Positions 23,518 to 33,667 of a stretch of DNA of 64,000 nt are shown piece after piece (positions within the stretch are counted from its first letter, which is position 1; each line of letters opens with the position of its first letter). The position numbers and the translations under genes are program-made. The stretch is from NCBI GenBank assembly GCA_902806575.1, contig CADCXD010000004.1, positions 1,240,001-1,304,000 of the forward strand, given 5' to 3'. The notes beneath the pieces are model-generated. The model searched no databases and had not been told where the DNA came from. It saw nothing but the letters and a program-made list of their open reading frames with translations. The DNA is from Jackrogersella multiformis (Eukaryota > Ascomycota > Sordariomycetes > Xylariales > Hypoxylaceae).

Positions 23518-24793
23518 TTAATTCTCAAGACTCTTAGTCCTCTGGCTACGGTCTTTGTCGTGGCCCGTGATACATAGTCGGAAGTGGACCACGAGCTGTA
23601 AGTCCGGCATAGCCTTTATGGTCTCCTGGCACCAGTCGTGGGTGAGGTCGAACTGCTGGACGGTATGGAGGACGGCGCTGGGCTCGATGAGAGATCTCAT
23701 CTGGATGTTCGCCCCGTCTGCCGAGAGTACCAGGGCCGAGGACGGGACGTCTTCCTGCGCTTTGAGCCAGAGGTTCTTGAGGTCTTTGTATGACTGCTCT
23801 ACATATGCCTCGTCTGGATCTATGATGTGTTCGAGCCAGTCCGCAACCCTCCTCTGTCATATTTTTGTGTCAGTATCCATTCTACTCAATGATCCAGGAG
23901 AGAGATCCGGAGTACTAGCGAGGAAGATCCGCGAGTAGACACTTCACATAGTCATATCACAATAAGAGAGGACTACTCCCTAGCCAGAATAGAAATAAAA
24001 AGCCCGGGGTACTGACCTGGAAAAAAGCCGCGTCGGACTCCTCAACGTACAGCCTTTTCAACTGCCGTAGTTTTCTACAGTCACGGGCGTCAACTAAGAG
24101 GGTATGACACCTGTCGCCGCCCTTCCCAAAAACCTCTTGCACCTTGGGAGATCTACCCAGGTGCATCAGTATGCTATCGTGGTAGAATTGGTACTGAGGT
24201 ACGCCGGACCAGAAGCCTCGCTTACGTTTCCACTGTTCTACGAAGAACTTCCCTGAGGAGCCTGCTAGGGCGGCAAGGCTTACACAGATGGGGCTCGCGG
24301 GAGAACTAGCGAAGTAGAATCTGGTGACGGCGGGGTTGTTGATGGGCTCCATTATGAGCCCGTTCTGCTCGGTGGCGATCTGCGTCGAGACATTCTGGAT
24401 AGCCGAGTCGTCGAAGCAGAGCGTATCGGTTGAAGGGTCGAACCACGTCGCTAATCTGATGACCCGACCGCTACCCCGGGGACGACTCCCAACACACTTC
24501 CATGACCCGGATCGTGAAGCGAGTTTTCGCGCCTCGCGGCAGACCGAAAGCAGGGCCGGCGGGGCGAGTAGTACAGCCACTAGGTCTGAACTGCGGACCC
24601 GCCAGACATCGTGGTCTAGTTCCTTAATAACGTCGGCTTCGCTGTCCTGTCTGATGGACACGGTCTCTCTCCGGATCTCGAAAACTCGGCGTGGCAGAGC
24701 GAACCGCCAAACAAAATATCTCAGCTCGGTTGGAAGGTCTGAGAATCGCGGGAACGTAGTAGCAACGGTGGTCCCAGTCTCGAGTTCTACCAT
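23518..24793 (-). CDS. 2EXR-domain protein
   Basis: Two exons, 24793-24017 and 23853-23518, give 370 aa. The N-terminal FPRFSDLPTELRYFVWRFAL is the 2EXR motif, an F-box-like fungal module of unknown function present in many paralogues in Pezizomycotina. The segment LLSVCREARKLA and a WFDPSTDTLCF block are the usual following landmarks of the family. The 163-nt intron is long for this window but starts GTCAGT and ends ATGACAG, in phase. No transmembrane segment or signal peptide is visible. A role in protein turnover is sometimes supposed but is not supported here. Confidence 0.85.
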
Positions 24794-25970
24794 GGCTTCT
24801 CCCCCCTCGACCGAACTACGCCTCTTGGTATAAGACCGGACTGTATCGTCTGACAGTAGGGTAGGAGGTAAAGAACGAGATAGGTACTTTCAACTAGACT
24901 TTGGATAAGGCAAATTCATTCATAGCCAAATATAATGATATTGGAGGGAGATAGAGATAGATGATGAGGAGAGCACAAAATCGGGTGAAGCAGATGAGAT
25001 CCTGATGGAATCCTGCCGTATGAAGAAAAGACGGCGTTTGACAGATCACCTGAGGGTACCCGGCCGAGACTCGGGAGGTCGGAAACCGAACCGACAGTTT
25101 GGGTAGACGTGGCCGAGCTAAAGATATTCGATGTTCAATCTAATGAATTATAGGTATAGTCACCTCCTTAGGCTCTATCCCCGGTCTCAGGTATAAAATC
25201 TAGTAGACATGTTGACCAGTAGTGGTGGCTTTGAAATTCAGGGTGGTTCTCTCGTAGTTTTCTCGTAGTTTTCTCGTAGTTTTCTCGTAGTTTTCTCGTA
25301 GTTTTCTCAACTGCACATCAGCCATAAGCCGCGATTACTGAGTCCTACCGACATCAATCGGCCGACGCAAACGGTCACGAGATAAATAAATTCACAATCC
25401 ATTGTTGTTTTTTTTATTCTGCTGTGCTATGTTTCAGCTGTCGGAGTTCGGACAAACATACGACTCGAGTCGGAGATGTAGAATACATGGTCATACAAAG
25501 AAGATCCGACCAAGTGCCTAGGCAGCCTAAGTAAGAAGGTCGTTGATGAAAAGGTGAGGTGAGAATGTTGGGGCTGCTAAAGGGAAGGACAAAGACTCGG
25601 ATATACGAAGTGACGTAGCAGCGTAGAAACCCATTTCGGTCGAGCAATTATTAACCTATTATATGCGATTGGTCTAGGTTATCTTATCGCCGAAGTCCAC
25701 TCGTTCCTGATCCATGGTTCGGGCACCTGAGCTGCTAAGGTACCTAGCGTGGCACGCTAGCTGAAGTATTTTATATGGTACACCGCACCTACCCCTACCC
25801 GTACCGACAATTTACACTACAGCGTACCTCACGTCACTGGCGGGGAACTTTTTAGTTTATGTGGTACCTAGGTACGTGTAGTATCACCGAGAAGAAAATA
25901 AAGAACCCCTCGTGAACAACACGCGTTTCTTGTATGTAGTCGACTCACCACCACCACATATCCTCTCGCG
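24794..25970. promoter_or_regulatory. Divergent intergenic between 2EXR gene and DAD3
   Basis: A 1.2-kb gap between divergent starts. It holds a perfect 11-bp tandem repeat at 25250-25304 and a TACCTAGGTA-type motif at about 25864-25875. No gene is seen. Confidence 0.5.
25250..25304. repeat. 11-bp tandem repeat, five copies
   Basis: Five perfect head-to-tail copies of TCTCGTAGTTT, followed by a partial copy (TCTC). It is intergenic. Confidence 0.9.
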
Positions 25971-26467
25971 ATGGAAAGCCAAACGTCAAACCCCCTACTA
26001 TCCCCGCCCGAGCTCTCGCCGCTGGAGCAGGAGGTTCTCGAGGAATACGAGCGGCTCGCGGAGAACATGAAGAAGGCAAGTCTAGTCACATTACCTACAT
26101 CATCCGATACTACTACCTACCGCGTCAGCTTATATCGCGTACGCACGCCACACGCCGCCCACCCAACGGGACGAAGAGGCGTCCGCAAACTACTCCCTCC
26201 TTTTTCTCCTCCTCCTCCTCCTCCCCCCTTCCCCCCCTTTTCTTTTATCAGGACTGGGCGTACGGACCCCCCAAGCTGACCAATTCCTCGCGCGAGCAGT
26301 TCGCGAGCATCCTCGACGCGATGGCCGGGCAGCCGACGACGGAGATCCTCGACGGCCTGCGCGAGCTCGAGCGCAAGACGAGCCTGGTCTTCACCCTGCT
26401 CAAGGCGAGCGTCTACAGCATCGTGCTGCAGCAGGAGATCGACTGGGGCGACCAGTCGCGGGGCTGA
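25971..26467 (+). CDS. DAD3: DASH complex subunit Dad3
   Basis: Small subunit of the DASH/Dam1 ring that couples kinetochores to spindle microtubules. Exons 25971-26075 and 26252-26467 give 106 aa. The N-terminal LSPLEQEVLEEYERLA and the C-terminal EILDGLRELERKTSLVFTLL plus KASVYSIVLQQE are the two Dad3 signature blocks. The intron is GC-AG: the donor is AAG|GCAAGT, a perfect match to the GC-donor consensus, and the acceptor TTATCAG follows a long C/T-rich tract. A second in-frame acceptor (CCAAG, exon from 26276) would drop eight residues (DWAYGPPK) and give a more family-like join, MKKLTNSS. Which is used is uncertain. Confidence 0.9.
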
Positions 26468-26970
26468 GCGCGTCGGGCGAAGACAAGACTCGTGCTTTGC
26501 GCTGCTGGTCTTTTGGTTCGCGGTGTGGTGGGAAGGGAACCACGTCGATGTATAAGGACCATGCCGGTTCGGGCTTGCGCATCCAGTGTATGCATTATCT
26601 AGTAGCAGGTGGATAGGAAACGGGGAGGTGCTGGATTGTTTCATGAACGCCTTGAAAAACATTACCCTTGCTCAAGTCTATGGTAACAAGGGGTAGCATC
26701 GGCGTATAATCATAACCATCACGACTACGACGGCTATGCCACCAGAGAAAAGGGATATGAATAATGAAGATGGCCCAACAGAGGCATACGATGTCACATA
26801 ACACATCACACAAGATACCCAAATCAATAATTACATTAGAGACACAAACATGCACACAGGAGACACGCCGCACATCAAGTGCATTTATCTCGGTTTAACT
26901 GGCTTTCATATGCAGATCGTCTACATGATATTTGTACACTGCTTGATTCATCGATCGATAAATTGGCCGG
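26468..26970. other. Convergent 3' intergenic
   Basis: DAD3 and the uS5m gene end toward each other here. No gene or repeat cluster is seen. Confidence 0.5.
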
Positions 26971-28335
26971 TCAAAACACATTCCCGCCGTAGTATACCTT
27001 CCTTAGATCCACGAACTTTTTTCCCCTGCCTAGGGCGAGCTCTTCGGGGTCCTTCTGGCTCAGCAGGGCCTCGACACAGGCCTTGACGGAGTTCATCGGG
27101 TTCCTCGCCCTCGGCATCTTGGCGGCGATGTCGCGGAGGCCGACGGCGCGGAAGATCTCGAACAGCCGGTGCGAGGCGCGCAGACCGAAGCCTTTGCGGA
27201 TCGGAAGTATTAGCATATGTTTTCCCGTAGCAGCGGTGCGTGGGTTATTTTGTATGTATGATGGTAACTTACCGGGTGGGCGAGCGTCGATCTGGACAAT
27301 GGTCCCGCCGACTTTGCCCTTCACGGTGCCGTAGATGGTCCGGTCCTCGTACCTGCGGATCGGCTGCATCTTCTGGACGGCCAGGAGCCTGGCCTTCTGC
27401 TGGGCGACGTTCCCTTCGACAGACTTAGCCTCGCCGATGCCGAGGCGGCCGTTGCCGTTGCCGGCGATGGCTAGGGCCCAGATGCTGCGGACCTTGCCCA
27501 GACGCGTCTGGTTGTGGACGGTCCGGATGACCAGGATCTTGGTCTTGATATCTAGGATGTGCTGCACACTCAGGCCCGTCCGCTTCTTCAGGGCTTGGTA
27601 TATGCCCTGGTCGTCCTTGCCCTGGTCCTCCGGGTCGATCGGCTGCTTGTACATGCCCGAGACGCCGGCGAGATCCTTGCCCAGCGCCGGCGCGAGGGCC
27701 GAGTTGGACGGCCCGTTGGTCTTCGTCATGGTCTCGGGCTCGAGGAAGTACTTGGCTTCCACCATAGGGAAATCGATGCGCTGTTCGAGTACTTTTTGTA
27801 TCTCGTCGTCGGGCATGTCTTCGAAGTTCACGTCTTTCGGTATTAGATCCTCGAGGCGCTTGGTCAGGTCTTCAGTGTGCTCCTCGAGCGTCATGAACCG
27901 AGCGCTCGGGTTCGGAGGAGGGGCGGTTTTAGGGCGCTTGTCGATGATGGGGTAGATCTTGCTGAAGTCGTCGAGGTACGGTAACCTATAAGGATCTTTT
28001 CGTATGCGGCCTTGTATCGTCAAGTCTTTCGGGTCGACGGCAGCTTCACCGGCCTCGAGGGCGGCCATCTGCTCAGGCGTGTACCTCGTCTTCAGGACTT
28101 CCAACTCTTCTGGGGTATAGCGGGGGAACACATCCTTGGTGTACTCTTCTATTTTTTCCGGGGTAATAAGACCCATATCCACAGCTCGGATGCTCTTGAA
28201 TCGGGATTTCCGCCTCGAGGCAAGCTGCGCCGAGCTGTGGAAGTGGGCGTGATATTGCGATGATGTCGCTATTGGTTTGGCCGCGGCAGCAAGCCGCCTG
28301 GAGAGCAGACAACGTGCTGGTCGTGCTACGCTCAT
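26971..28335 (-). CDS. MRPS5: Mitochondrial small-subunit ribosomal protein uS5m
   Basis: Component of the mitochondrial 30S-like subunit, near the decoding centre. Exons 28335-27273 and 27191-26971 give 427 aa. The first 40 residues are rich in Arg, Ala and Ser without acids (MSVARPARCLLSRRLAAAAK), a mitochondrial targeting sequence. The S5 RNA-binding domain is at about 258-310 (QHILDIKTKILVIRTV, then LAIAGNGNGRLGIG), and the S5 C-terminal domain follows (GLRASHRLFEIFRAVGLRDI). The 81-nt intron (27192-27272, GTAAGT, GCTAAT branch, AAAG) is a multiple of three without stops, so unspliced RNA would still encode 454 aa. Removing it gives the expected continuous DARPPGFGLRASH. Confidence 0.93.
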   Translation of the reverse strand: MSVARPARCLLSRRLAAAAKPIATSSQYHAHFHSSAQLASRRKSRFKSIRAVDMGLITPEKIEEYTKDVFPRYTPEELEVLKTRYTPEQMAALEAGEAAVDPKDLTIQGRIRKDPYRLPYLDDFSKIYPIIDKRPKTAPPPNPSARFMTLEEHTEDLTKRLEDLIPKDVNFEDMPDDEIQKVLEQRIDFPMVEAKYFLEPETMTKTNGPSNSALAPALGKDLAGVSGMYKQPIDPEDQGKDDQGIYQALKKRTGLSVQHILDIKTKILVIRTVHNQTRLGKVRSIWALAIAGNGNGRLGIGEAKSVEGNVAQQKARLLAVQKMQPIRRYEDRTIYGTVKGKVGGTIVQIDARPPGKLPSYIQNNPRTAATGKHMLILPIRKGFGLRASHRLFEIFRAVGLRDIAAKMPRARNPMNSVKACVEALLSQKDPEELALGRGKKFVDLRKVYYGGNVF

Positions 28336-29378
28336 CGCATCCCTGGCCTCCAGTTATCCGCCCAATTATGGCTGCAATGGCGCAAGGAATTATAGGGTCG
28401 CGGAGAGTTATGAGCTTCAATTGGTACATATATCAAGTACCTACCAATATGGAAATTATATTTTTGAGAACTTCGACGCATAGTGCGGATTTACTATTTG
28501 CCGGTTAACGATTACCTAGTGTACTACGTAGGTAACGATTATCGAGTATCGAGTAATATCGATTAACCCCTGCCAATCCCGCAGTCCCGTATCAAGTCGC
28601 ACAACTTTAGTGCCTCATTTTGATTGGTTTATCTTTCCATGGCTTCCAAGGTTGTTGAAACCGATTCGACCATTCAGCGATCAAAGTAAATCTTCTAATT
28701 CTATGTACCTTAGGTACATACAATCATACAATCTACAACTATTTTGGTACAGTAACTTCCTTTGGGTTCAATATACTATGTATTATGTATGAAGCATTTT
28801 CATAATTCATACTTGAGATCTCATCATGAGTGGGCCTCGACCGTTCCACGTTGCCCACGTCCACCGATGATTGGCTATTTTTCCATCAGTCGACTCTGCC
28901 GCAGGTCTGAAACGCACGAGTTTCACAGGGATCGTCGCCATCGTCAGTTCAGGTTCAGTGACCAGTCGAGACCGCCAACCCTACCTAGCAGTAGGTAGAT
29001 GGGCGCTTGTCTCATGACTGCGCAAAACACAAAACGCTTTGTAGGATTTGCTTACGTCTTCCCTTATTACTCTCCAACTTAATCTAACTGTAGACTCTTT
29101 TACCCGACACCAAGTTGGTTTGTTCGTTTTTCTCTTCTGTCCTAATTCTGAAAAAAGTGAAGCTATCATCACTTCTTTTCTCTCCTTTCTTTATTACAAA
29201 GTGTGACTGGTGCACCATAATATTTACTGCGAGCGTGTAACTTCTTTCGCTTGTCTATTCGCTCTATCCATTTACTCGAGAACTCTTCGGCTCGAAGTCG
29301 AATAATTAAAAAGCTTCACCTTTAGAAATTCGAGAGAGGAGAAAAAACCAACCGTTGCTAAGCCAAACACAATTCAAA
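28336..29378. promoter_or_regulatory. Divergent intergenic between uS5m and a small membrane protein
   Basis: A 1.0-kb gap with both promoters expected. Pyrimidine-rich DNA at 29100-29200 and TTAAAAAG near 29307 may belong to the plus-strand gene's start region. No coding segment is supported. Confidence 0.45.
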
Positions 29379-29615
29379 ATGTCGGGCCAATTCGGATTTA
29401 TGGGCAAGATTGGCGCCTCTGACGCAGCCGTCGCCACCTTGAACGACCAGCCGTACCTTTTCACCATCCTCGTTGTCGTCCTCGTCGCCCTGATTCTTCA
29501 ATCCGTACTCATCTGGTACGTCCACTACGCAACTATGAAGCCCGAGCAAAAGAAAAAGAAGGATCCCAAGAAGGACGGCAAGAAACCCGCGGGGAAGCCG
29601 GCAGCAGCAAGATAA
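29379..29615 (+). CDS. Small single-pass membrane protein with Lys-rich tail
   Basis: Intronless, 78 aa. The ATG at 29379 sits in a strong context (CAAAATGTC); an in-frame TTG upstream is not a likely start. Residues 26-48 form one clear hydrophobic helix (YLFTILVVVLVALILQ and onward to WYV). The tail from residue 54 is almost entirely Lys, Pro, Gly and Ala (KPEQKKKKDPKKDG), suggesting an endomembrane protein with its basic tail in the cytosol. I do not recognise the family. The coding look (Kozak context, clean helix, A/G-rich leader) supports a real gene. Confidence 0.7.
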   Translation: MSGQFGFMGKIGASDAAVATLNDQPYLFTILVVVLVALILQSVLIWYVHYATMKPEQKKKKDPKKDGKKPAGKPAAAR

Positions 29616-29947
29616 AGGTCCTACACCACTATACGAATACTATAAAATACGAGCCACGAATATCGTCAAACCCTCTTGTTTGGGATGAAATTCGGCAATT
29701 GCATTTTCTACAGCGTCTACATCTTAAGAATCCCATCTGCGTTCATAGAGTAGATGCGATATACGAAGGGGAGAAGTGGATATTTACTATGAATTTAGGC
29801 GGATAAAGTTCCGCAACGGGGGTTCCAGGTTTCCAATATTTAAGGGAGGCAGGATAGATTCAGAATGGTGAAATTTAGAAGTGCTTTGATACCAGCAGGC
29901 CGCGTCCAGCACTCATAATTATTGTGTATTTACTGGTTACATCTCTG
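29616..29947. other. Short convergent intergenic
   Basis: About 330 bp where two genes end toward each other. Nothing notable is seen. Confidence 0.5.
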
Positions 29948-31804
29948 TCAATATTGTTCATACATTTCTACCACCTGTGAATCTATTTTTTCATTTGGGT
30001 AATTGGCATTGTCCGCCAAACCCTTACTTGGCCATATGAGATAAGCATTGCCACCCTCATACACATGTTCTTGCTGTATCTCGTCCTTGGGCACATCTTC
30101 TGACATAAATAGTGCGCTCTTCCTAATATCGTAAACAGCCTCGGCATTGTAGAAACGGCCAGATGAATGTAAATCATTGATATCCATAATGGAATCTGTA
30201 GAATCGTCAAAAGTTGATTGACGGACACTCGACATGACGTGTGATTCTTCGGAACCCAAAGACTGGTTTGGTAAGGAATCCGAATCCCTAAGGTCAAAGT
30301 CTGGTGGATAGCTCGATTCCTCGTGTTCCTTTGGTTCCTCGCCTACTGCTTGGGTAAGTCCTGGAAAATCCTCACTTGCGTACCACCATTGCTGATATTC
30401 TGTCGCTGTGTCAGACTCACTGCAATTATCCCTAACTTCATATCCTAGAAGTTGATGCGATAGCCAATCACCATTAGGAGAGTAGCTGAAGTCAATATCA
30501 TCACTTCGCATACTTTCTGATATATTGGTTGCACTACCAATTTCAAATTCATCGAGGCCGTCCAAGTCGATGGGCATAAACTCGAAAGCTTCATCGGCAA
30601 TTTCACTCCATTGTGAGCCAGTTTTTACGCTAGCATTTCGTATGCGAGTAGTCGGTTCTAGAGTTGTTTGTACTAAATCCCAAAGCCTTTGTTGGACGGA
30701 ACTTCGATAGAGGTTTAGGTCTGCCTCCGTTCCAGTGCCGACTTGGGGGCGGCCAGAATGTGTGCCATCTATTAGTAGCTTTGCGCTCTTTTGTCTTAAG
30801 GATGGTGATTGGCCTCGAGATGAAGTTGCTAGGATACTCGAAATAATGGGAAACTTGGTCACATGAAATGTCACCGCCTAGTCCTTATCGTTAGATACGG
30901 ACTTGACTCTTTAAAAGGTGGGTCATATAACCTCAAGGTAATGAGCATTCCATATAGAAGGGGCCAATTCGAGCAATGAAGGCCTGGTATCGAGCTGGAA
31001 TAGTCGCAAGCCACGCATACGTTTCTTAATCCCGATGGTTACGTGTAGAGCCATCTGAGCTAAATAAGCTGCATCCTCCCATTGTTGTTGAGCGTGATTA
31101 ATGAGCGTATCCACTACTGGGTCATCCCAATAGTTATTCGACATTGTGTCTTCGTAGGCGTCATTAGTCGAGCTTAGAGCTTCCAATTGCAAGATCATCT
31201 CAGGAGAAGATTCGTCCGTATCCGTGTCACGCATACCGGTCTGTTCAGTACTAGGACTTGAAAGTCCAGAGCTGTCTGATTGGTAACGAAACAGGCACTC
31301 TATGCCATTGAAGCGAGCAGTAGGGCTATGCGGGGGTGATAGGAGCATAGACGACTTGTGAACATGTTCGACTATAAAATAGAGGTTTGGTGCCCCGTCA
31401 TATAGTGGTTGGTACTGAATATCCTCTTGTTTGATCGTTAGACCAAGGGCGTGCCAGAGCTAGATTGACAGACGTAAGTAACTACCTAGGTACACTAGGA
31501 ATTGCTGGCAAATACTTACAGGACAATGGCAGATCGCATCAGCTAGGTGCTCCAAGAGCCCAACTTCACCTCCGTCAGATACTGATAATAATAGGTTATG
31601 GCGTACTGTGATCTGTATTCGGCAGATACCCGCGGATACAAGCCACAGCTGCTTCGACTGAATTAACTGGAAAACTTCTTCGGGAGAATGCCGAGAAGAA
31701 GGCAGGTCGGAGATCAACGCAAGGGAGGTCACCGATATAGACGAATCAGAATCTCTACTGGAAAGTTCAAAAGTCTTGAGCTCAAGCTCAGTGTAGTCGG
31801 CCAT
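29948..31804 (-). CDS. Acidic fungal protein of unknown function
   Basis: Three exons, 31804-31520, 31459-30932 and 30877-29948, give 580 aa. All junctions fall between codons: CCT|GTAAGT with CTAG, and GAG|GTTATA with a CTAAC branch and CTAG. The protein is rich in Ser, Asp and Glu throughout, with a helical middle part (TLINHAQQQWEDAAYLAQMA, then HVTIGIKKRMRGLRLFQL). The C-terminal half is largely disordered and acidic. I see no catalytic motif, signal peptide or membrane helix. Third positions are less GC-rich than in the neighbouring housekeeping genes. A GTAAGT donor at about 32098 on the same strand suggests a 5'-UTR intron. I do not recognise it. Confidence 0.72.
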
Positions 31805-32302
31805 AACAATGTGGAAGGTTCAAGATGCCCCTAAAGCTTCATACCCCGAGAATAACATGAATCTATGCGTACCTAAGCAAGTTTGTCTAAGATTGTACCT
31901 ATCTCTTGGAGCATAGTGAAGCGAGACAAGTAATAGAGCAGGCGAAATCCGTAAACCATAGCATTGTGTATCCAGTGTGGTATAAAGTGTAGAGTTTCGA
32001 TGGGGATTCTTAAGATTCGATGGCATTTATGAAAGGGCCCAAAAGAAGGAACGTCTATAGTAAAAACTTTAGAAAGAGTATATTCATTAAGCACTTACCT
32101 TGTGTAGTAGGTAGCATCTGCCCCGGCATCAGGTAGCTGCATCTATGTGATGTGATTGCATCGTGACTTCCTTACTTGATGCTATATATAGGTACCTAGG
32201 TACCTAGGTAGGTAGTGCATAAATACAACATCGAATGTACCTAGGTAGCTGGAATATTTCTTATACACCTTTGGTATTTATACACAAAACGTGACCTTAA
32301 GA
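31805..32302. other. Intergenic with TACCTAGGTA cluster
   Basis: Upstream of the acidic orphan and downstream of uL16m. The open frame 31873-32094 lies immediately after a GTAAGT donor and is probably inside a 5'-UTR intron rather than coding. A motif cluster is at 32190-32250. Confidence 0.45.
32190..32250. repeat. TACCTAGGTA repeat cluster
   Basis: Overlapping copies read GGTACCTAGGTACCTAGGTA, with an exact decamer at 32201-32210. A further TACCTAGGTA follows near 32238-32247. Confidence 0.85.
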
Positions 32303-33161
32303 TCAGGGAAGATCCAAAGGTGTCTGCTGAGTTTCTGAGCCCGATGTCTGGGGGGGAATTGGCTCTATCAACTCCGCAGGAACCTTTCGTCTTGGCCTCT
32401 TTAACTCTTCTAGTGTTATTCCGTCCAGCTTGGTAATTCCGACTACGGCTGGGTCTCCTTTTCTTACAAACTCCCATTGCCCTGAATATAGTGTTAGTAT
32501 AGTGTATATAATAGTATAATGAGGTATAGAGCTTACCAGGCAATTTGTTACCGGCCAACCGGAATGCATCACGTACAACCTGTTCGTGAATCAATCCTCT
32601 CAGCTCTATAATGATCTGGTTTACTGCTACCCTTGCAGCCCAGTGATCGAACGAGCCCTTTCCTTTACCCATACGCATCTACAAATGCAGGTTAGAGATA
32701 AAAAGGCACATGAAAAATAAACATCGGTAGTCGAACCTCATTGCCGCTGATAAACACGCCGACATTGCAGCAAACTCGTTTATACAGTCTGTACTTCTGA
32801 CCACGTAGTCGTTGTTTGATAGTATCCTCCGCCACCTTGAGTTGTTTTGCGCTGATCCTTCGATGGTGATCGATCATCCGTAACCCGTAATCCCCCCATT
32901 CCACCGATGTTCCTTTAATAGAGCCGCCAGTTGCTACCCTCGGTCGTCCTTTCATCATCTTCTTCTTGCGATCCAAACTAGGCTCTAGCCAGTTGCCGGC
33001 CATCGATGCAGTAGCCGAAAAATTCCTGACATTGTGGGGTATTGAATCTTTCGAGATGTAATCGAGGCATTAGGCTTTATAGATGGCCGCGTAGTCGGAG
33101 CGTGAGATATCCCAAGGGATCGAAAGGCGCTGAGAAGACATGACGGACCGTTGGGACGCAT
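32303..33161 (-). CDS. MRPL16: Mitochondrial large-subunit ribosomal protein uL16m, N-terminal frame unresolved
   Basis: Peptidyl-transferase-proximal protein of the mitochondrial large subunit. Sure exons: 33003-32737, 32678-32537, 32481-32303, 195 aa from the ATG at 33003. Landmarks are KMMKGRPRVATGGSIKGTS, the invariant MRMGKGKGSFDHW, and EQVVRDAFRLAGNKLPGQWE. The targeting sequence lies in another frame: an ATG at 33161 opens MRPNGPSCLLSAFRSLG, rich in Ser, Pro and Arg, and this frame runs to a stop at 32987-32985. The mature frame is open upstream of 33003 as far as 33069 and reads VRNFSATASMAGNWLEP, like a presequence cleavage region. Joining the two needs a -1 shift. No GT donor lies between about 33135 and 33030. 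A lost base in a C4 or T5 run is one explanation; an unusual intron is another. Confidence 0.88.
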
Positions 33162-33667
33162 TGTCACGAGATTATGAGCTCAATTGGCGAAGTCTCTGCT
33201 CGTTGCTTCGCATTTCTAGAAATTTGAAGATTGAAGTCAAAAGCTCCGAAAATACCTACCTAGGTACTTGGGTACCTATGGACCCACCGCGGCCAACCGA
33301 AAGCTGTTAGCCGCTAGCGATGTACCTGTGTACTTTTATACAAAGTGTCTGAGTGCCTTGTATATATGTACATAGTACTAGGTACTTGGGTACATACAGT
33401 AGGCAAAGGCCCATCTTTCTTTAATAGGCTGATACCTACCTAGGTAGGTCCAAGGTAGAGTGGTTTGTGCACGCTTCGCGACTTACATAATTCCATTAAG
33501 ACTGCATATTTGTCCAGGGATTAAGGTTAGGGTGAGCGCGTCATAAATCGCGTCAAACATTTTGGCGGATCATCCACTTTTCTTGATAGTATCTCCTAAA
33601 TAGTGCCTCCTTTTAGCAACGACTCACCTCTTTCTTGATTCTCGAGTGCAACGTGAATTCAATTGAA
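33162..33667. promoter_or_regulatory. Divergent promoter region, uL16m and RFC1
   Basis: About 500 bp between divergent starts. It contains TACCTAGGTA-type motifs at about 33256-33278, 33379-33394 and 33433-33450. No gene is seen. Confidence 0.5.

Noticed and set aside
31873..32094. 73-codon minus-strand frame upstream of the acidic orphan
   Set aside because: It lies directly after a GTAAGT donor and before a plausible acceptor, so it is more likely part of a 5'-UTR intron.
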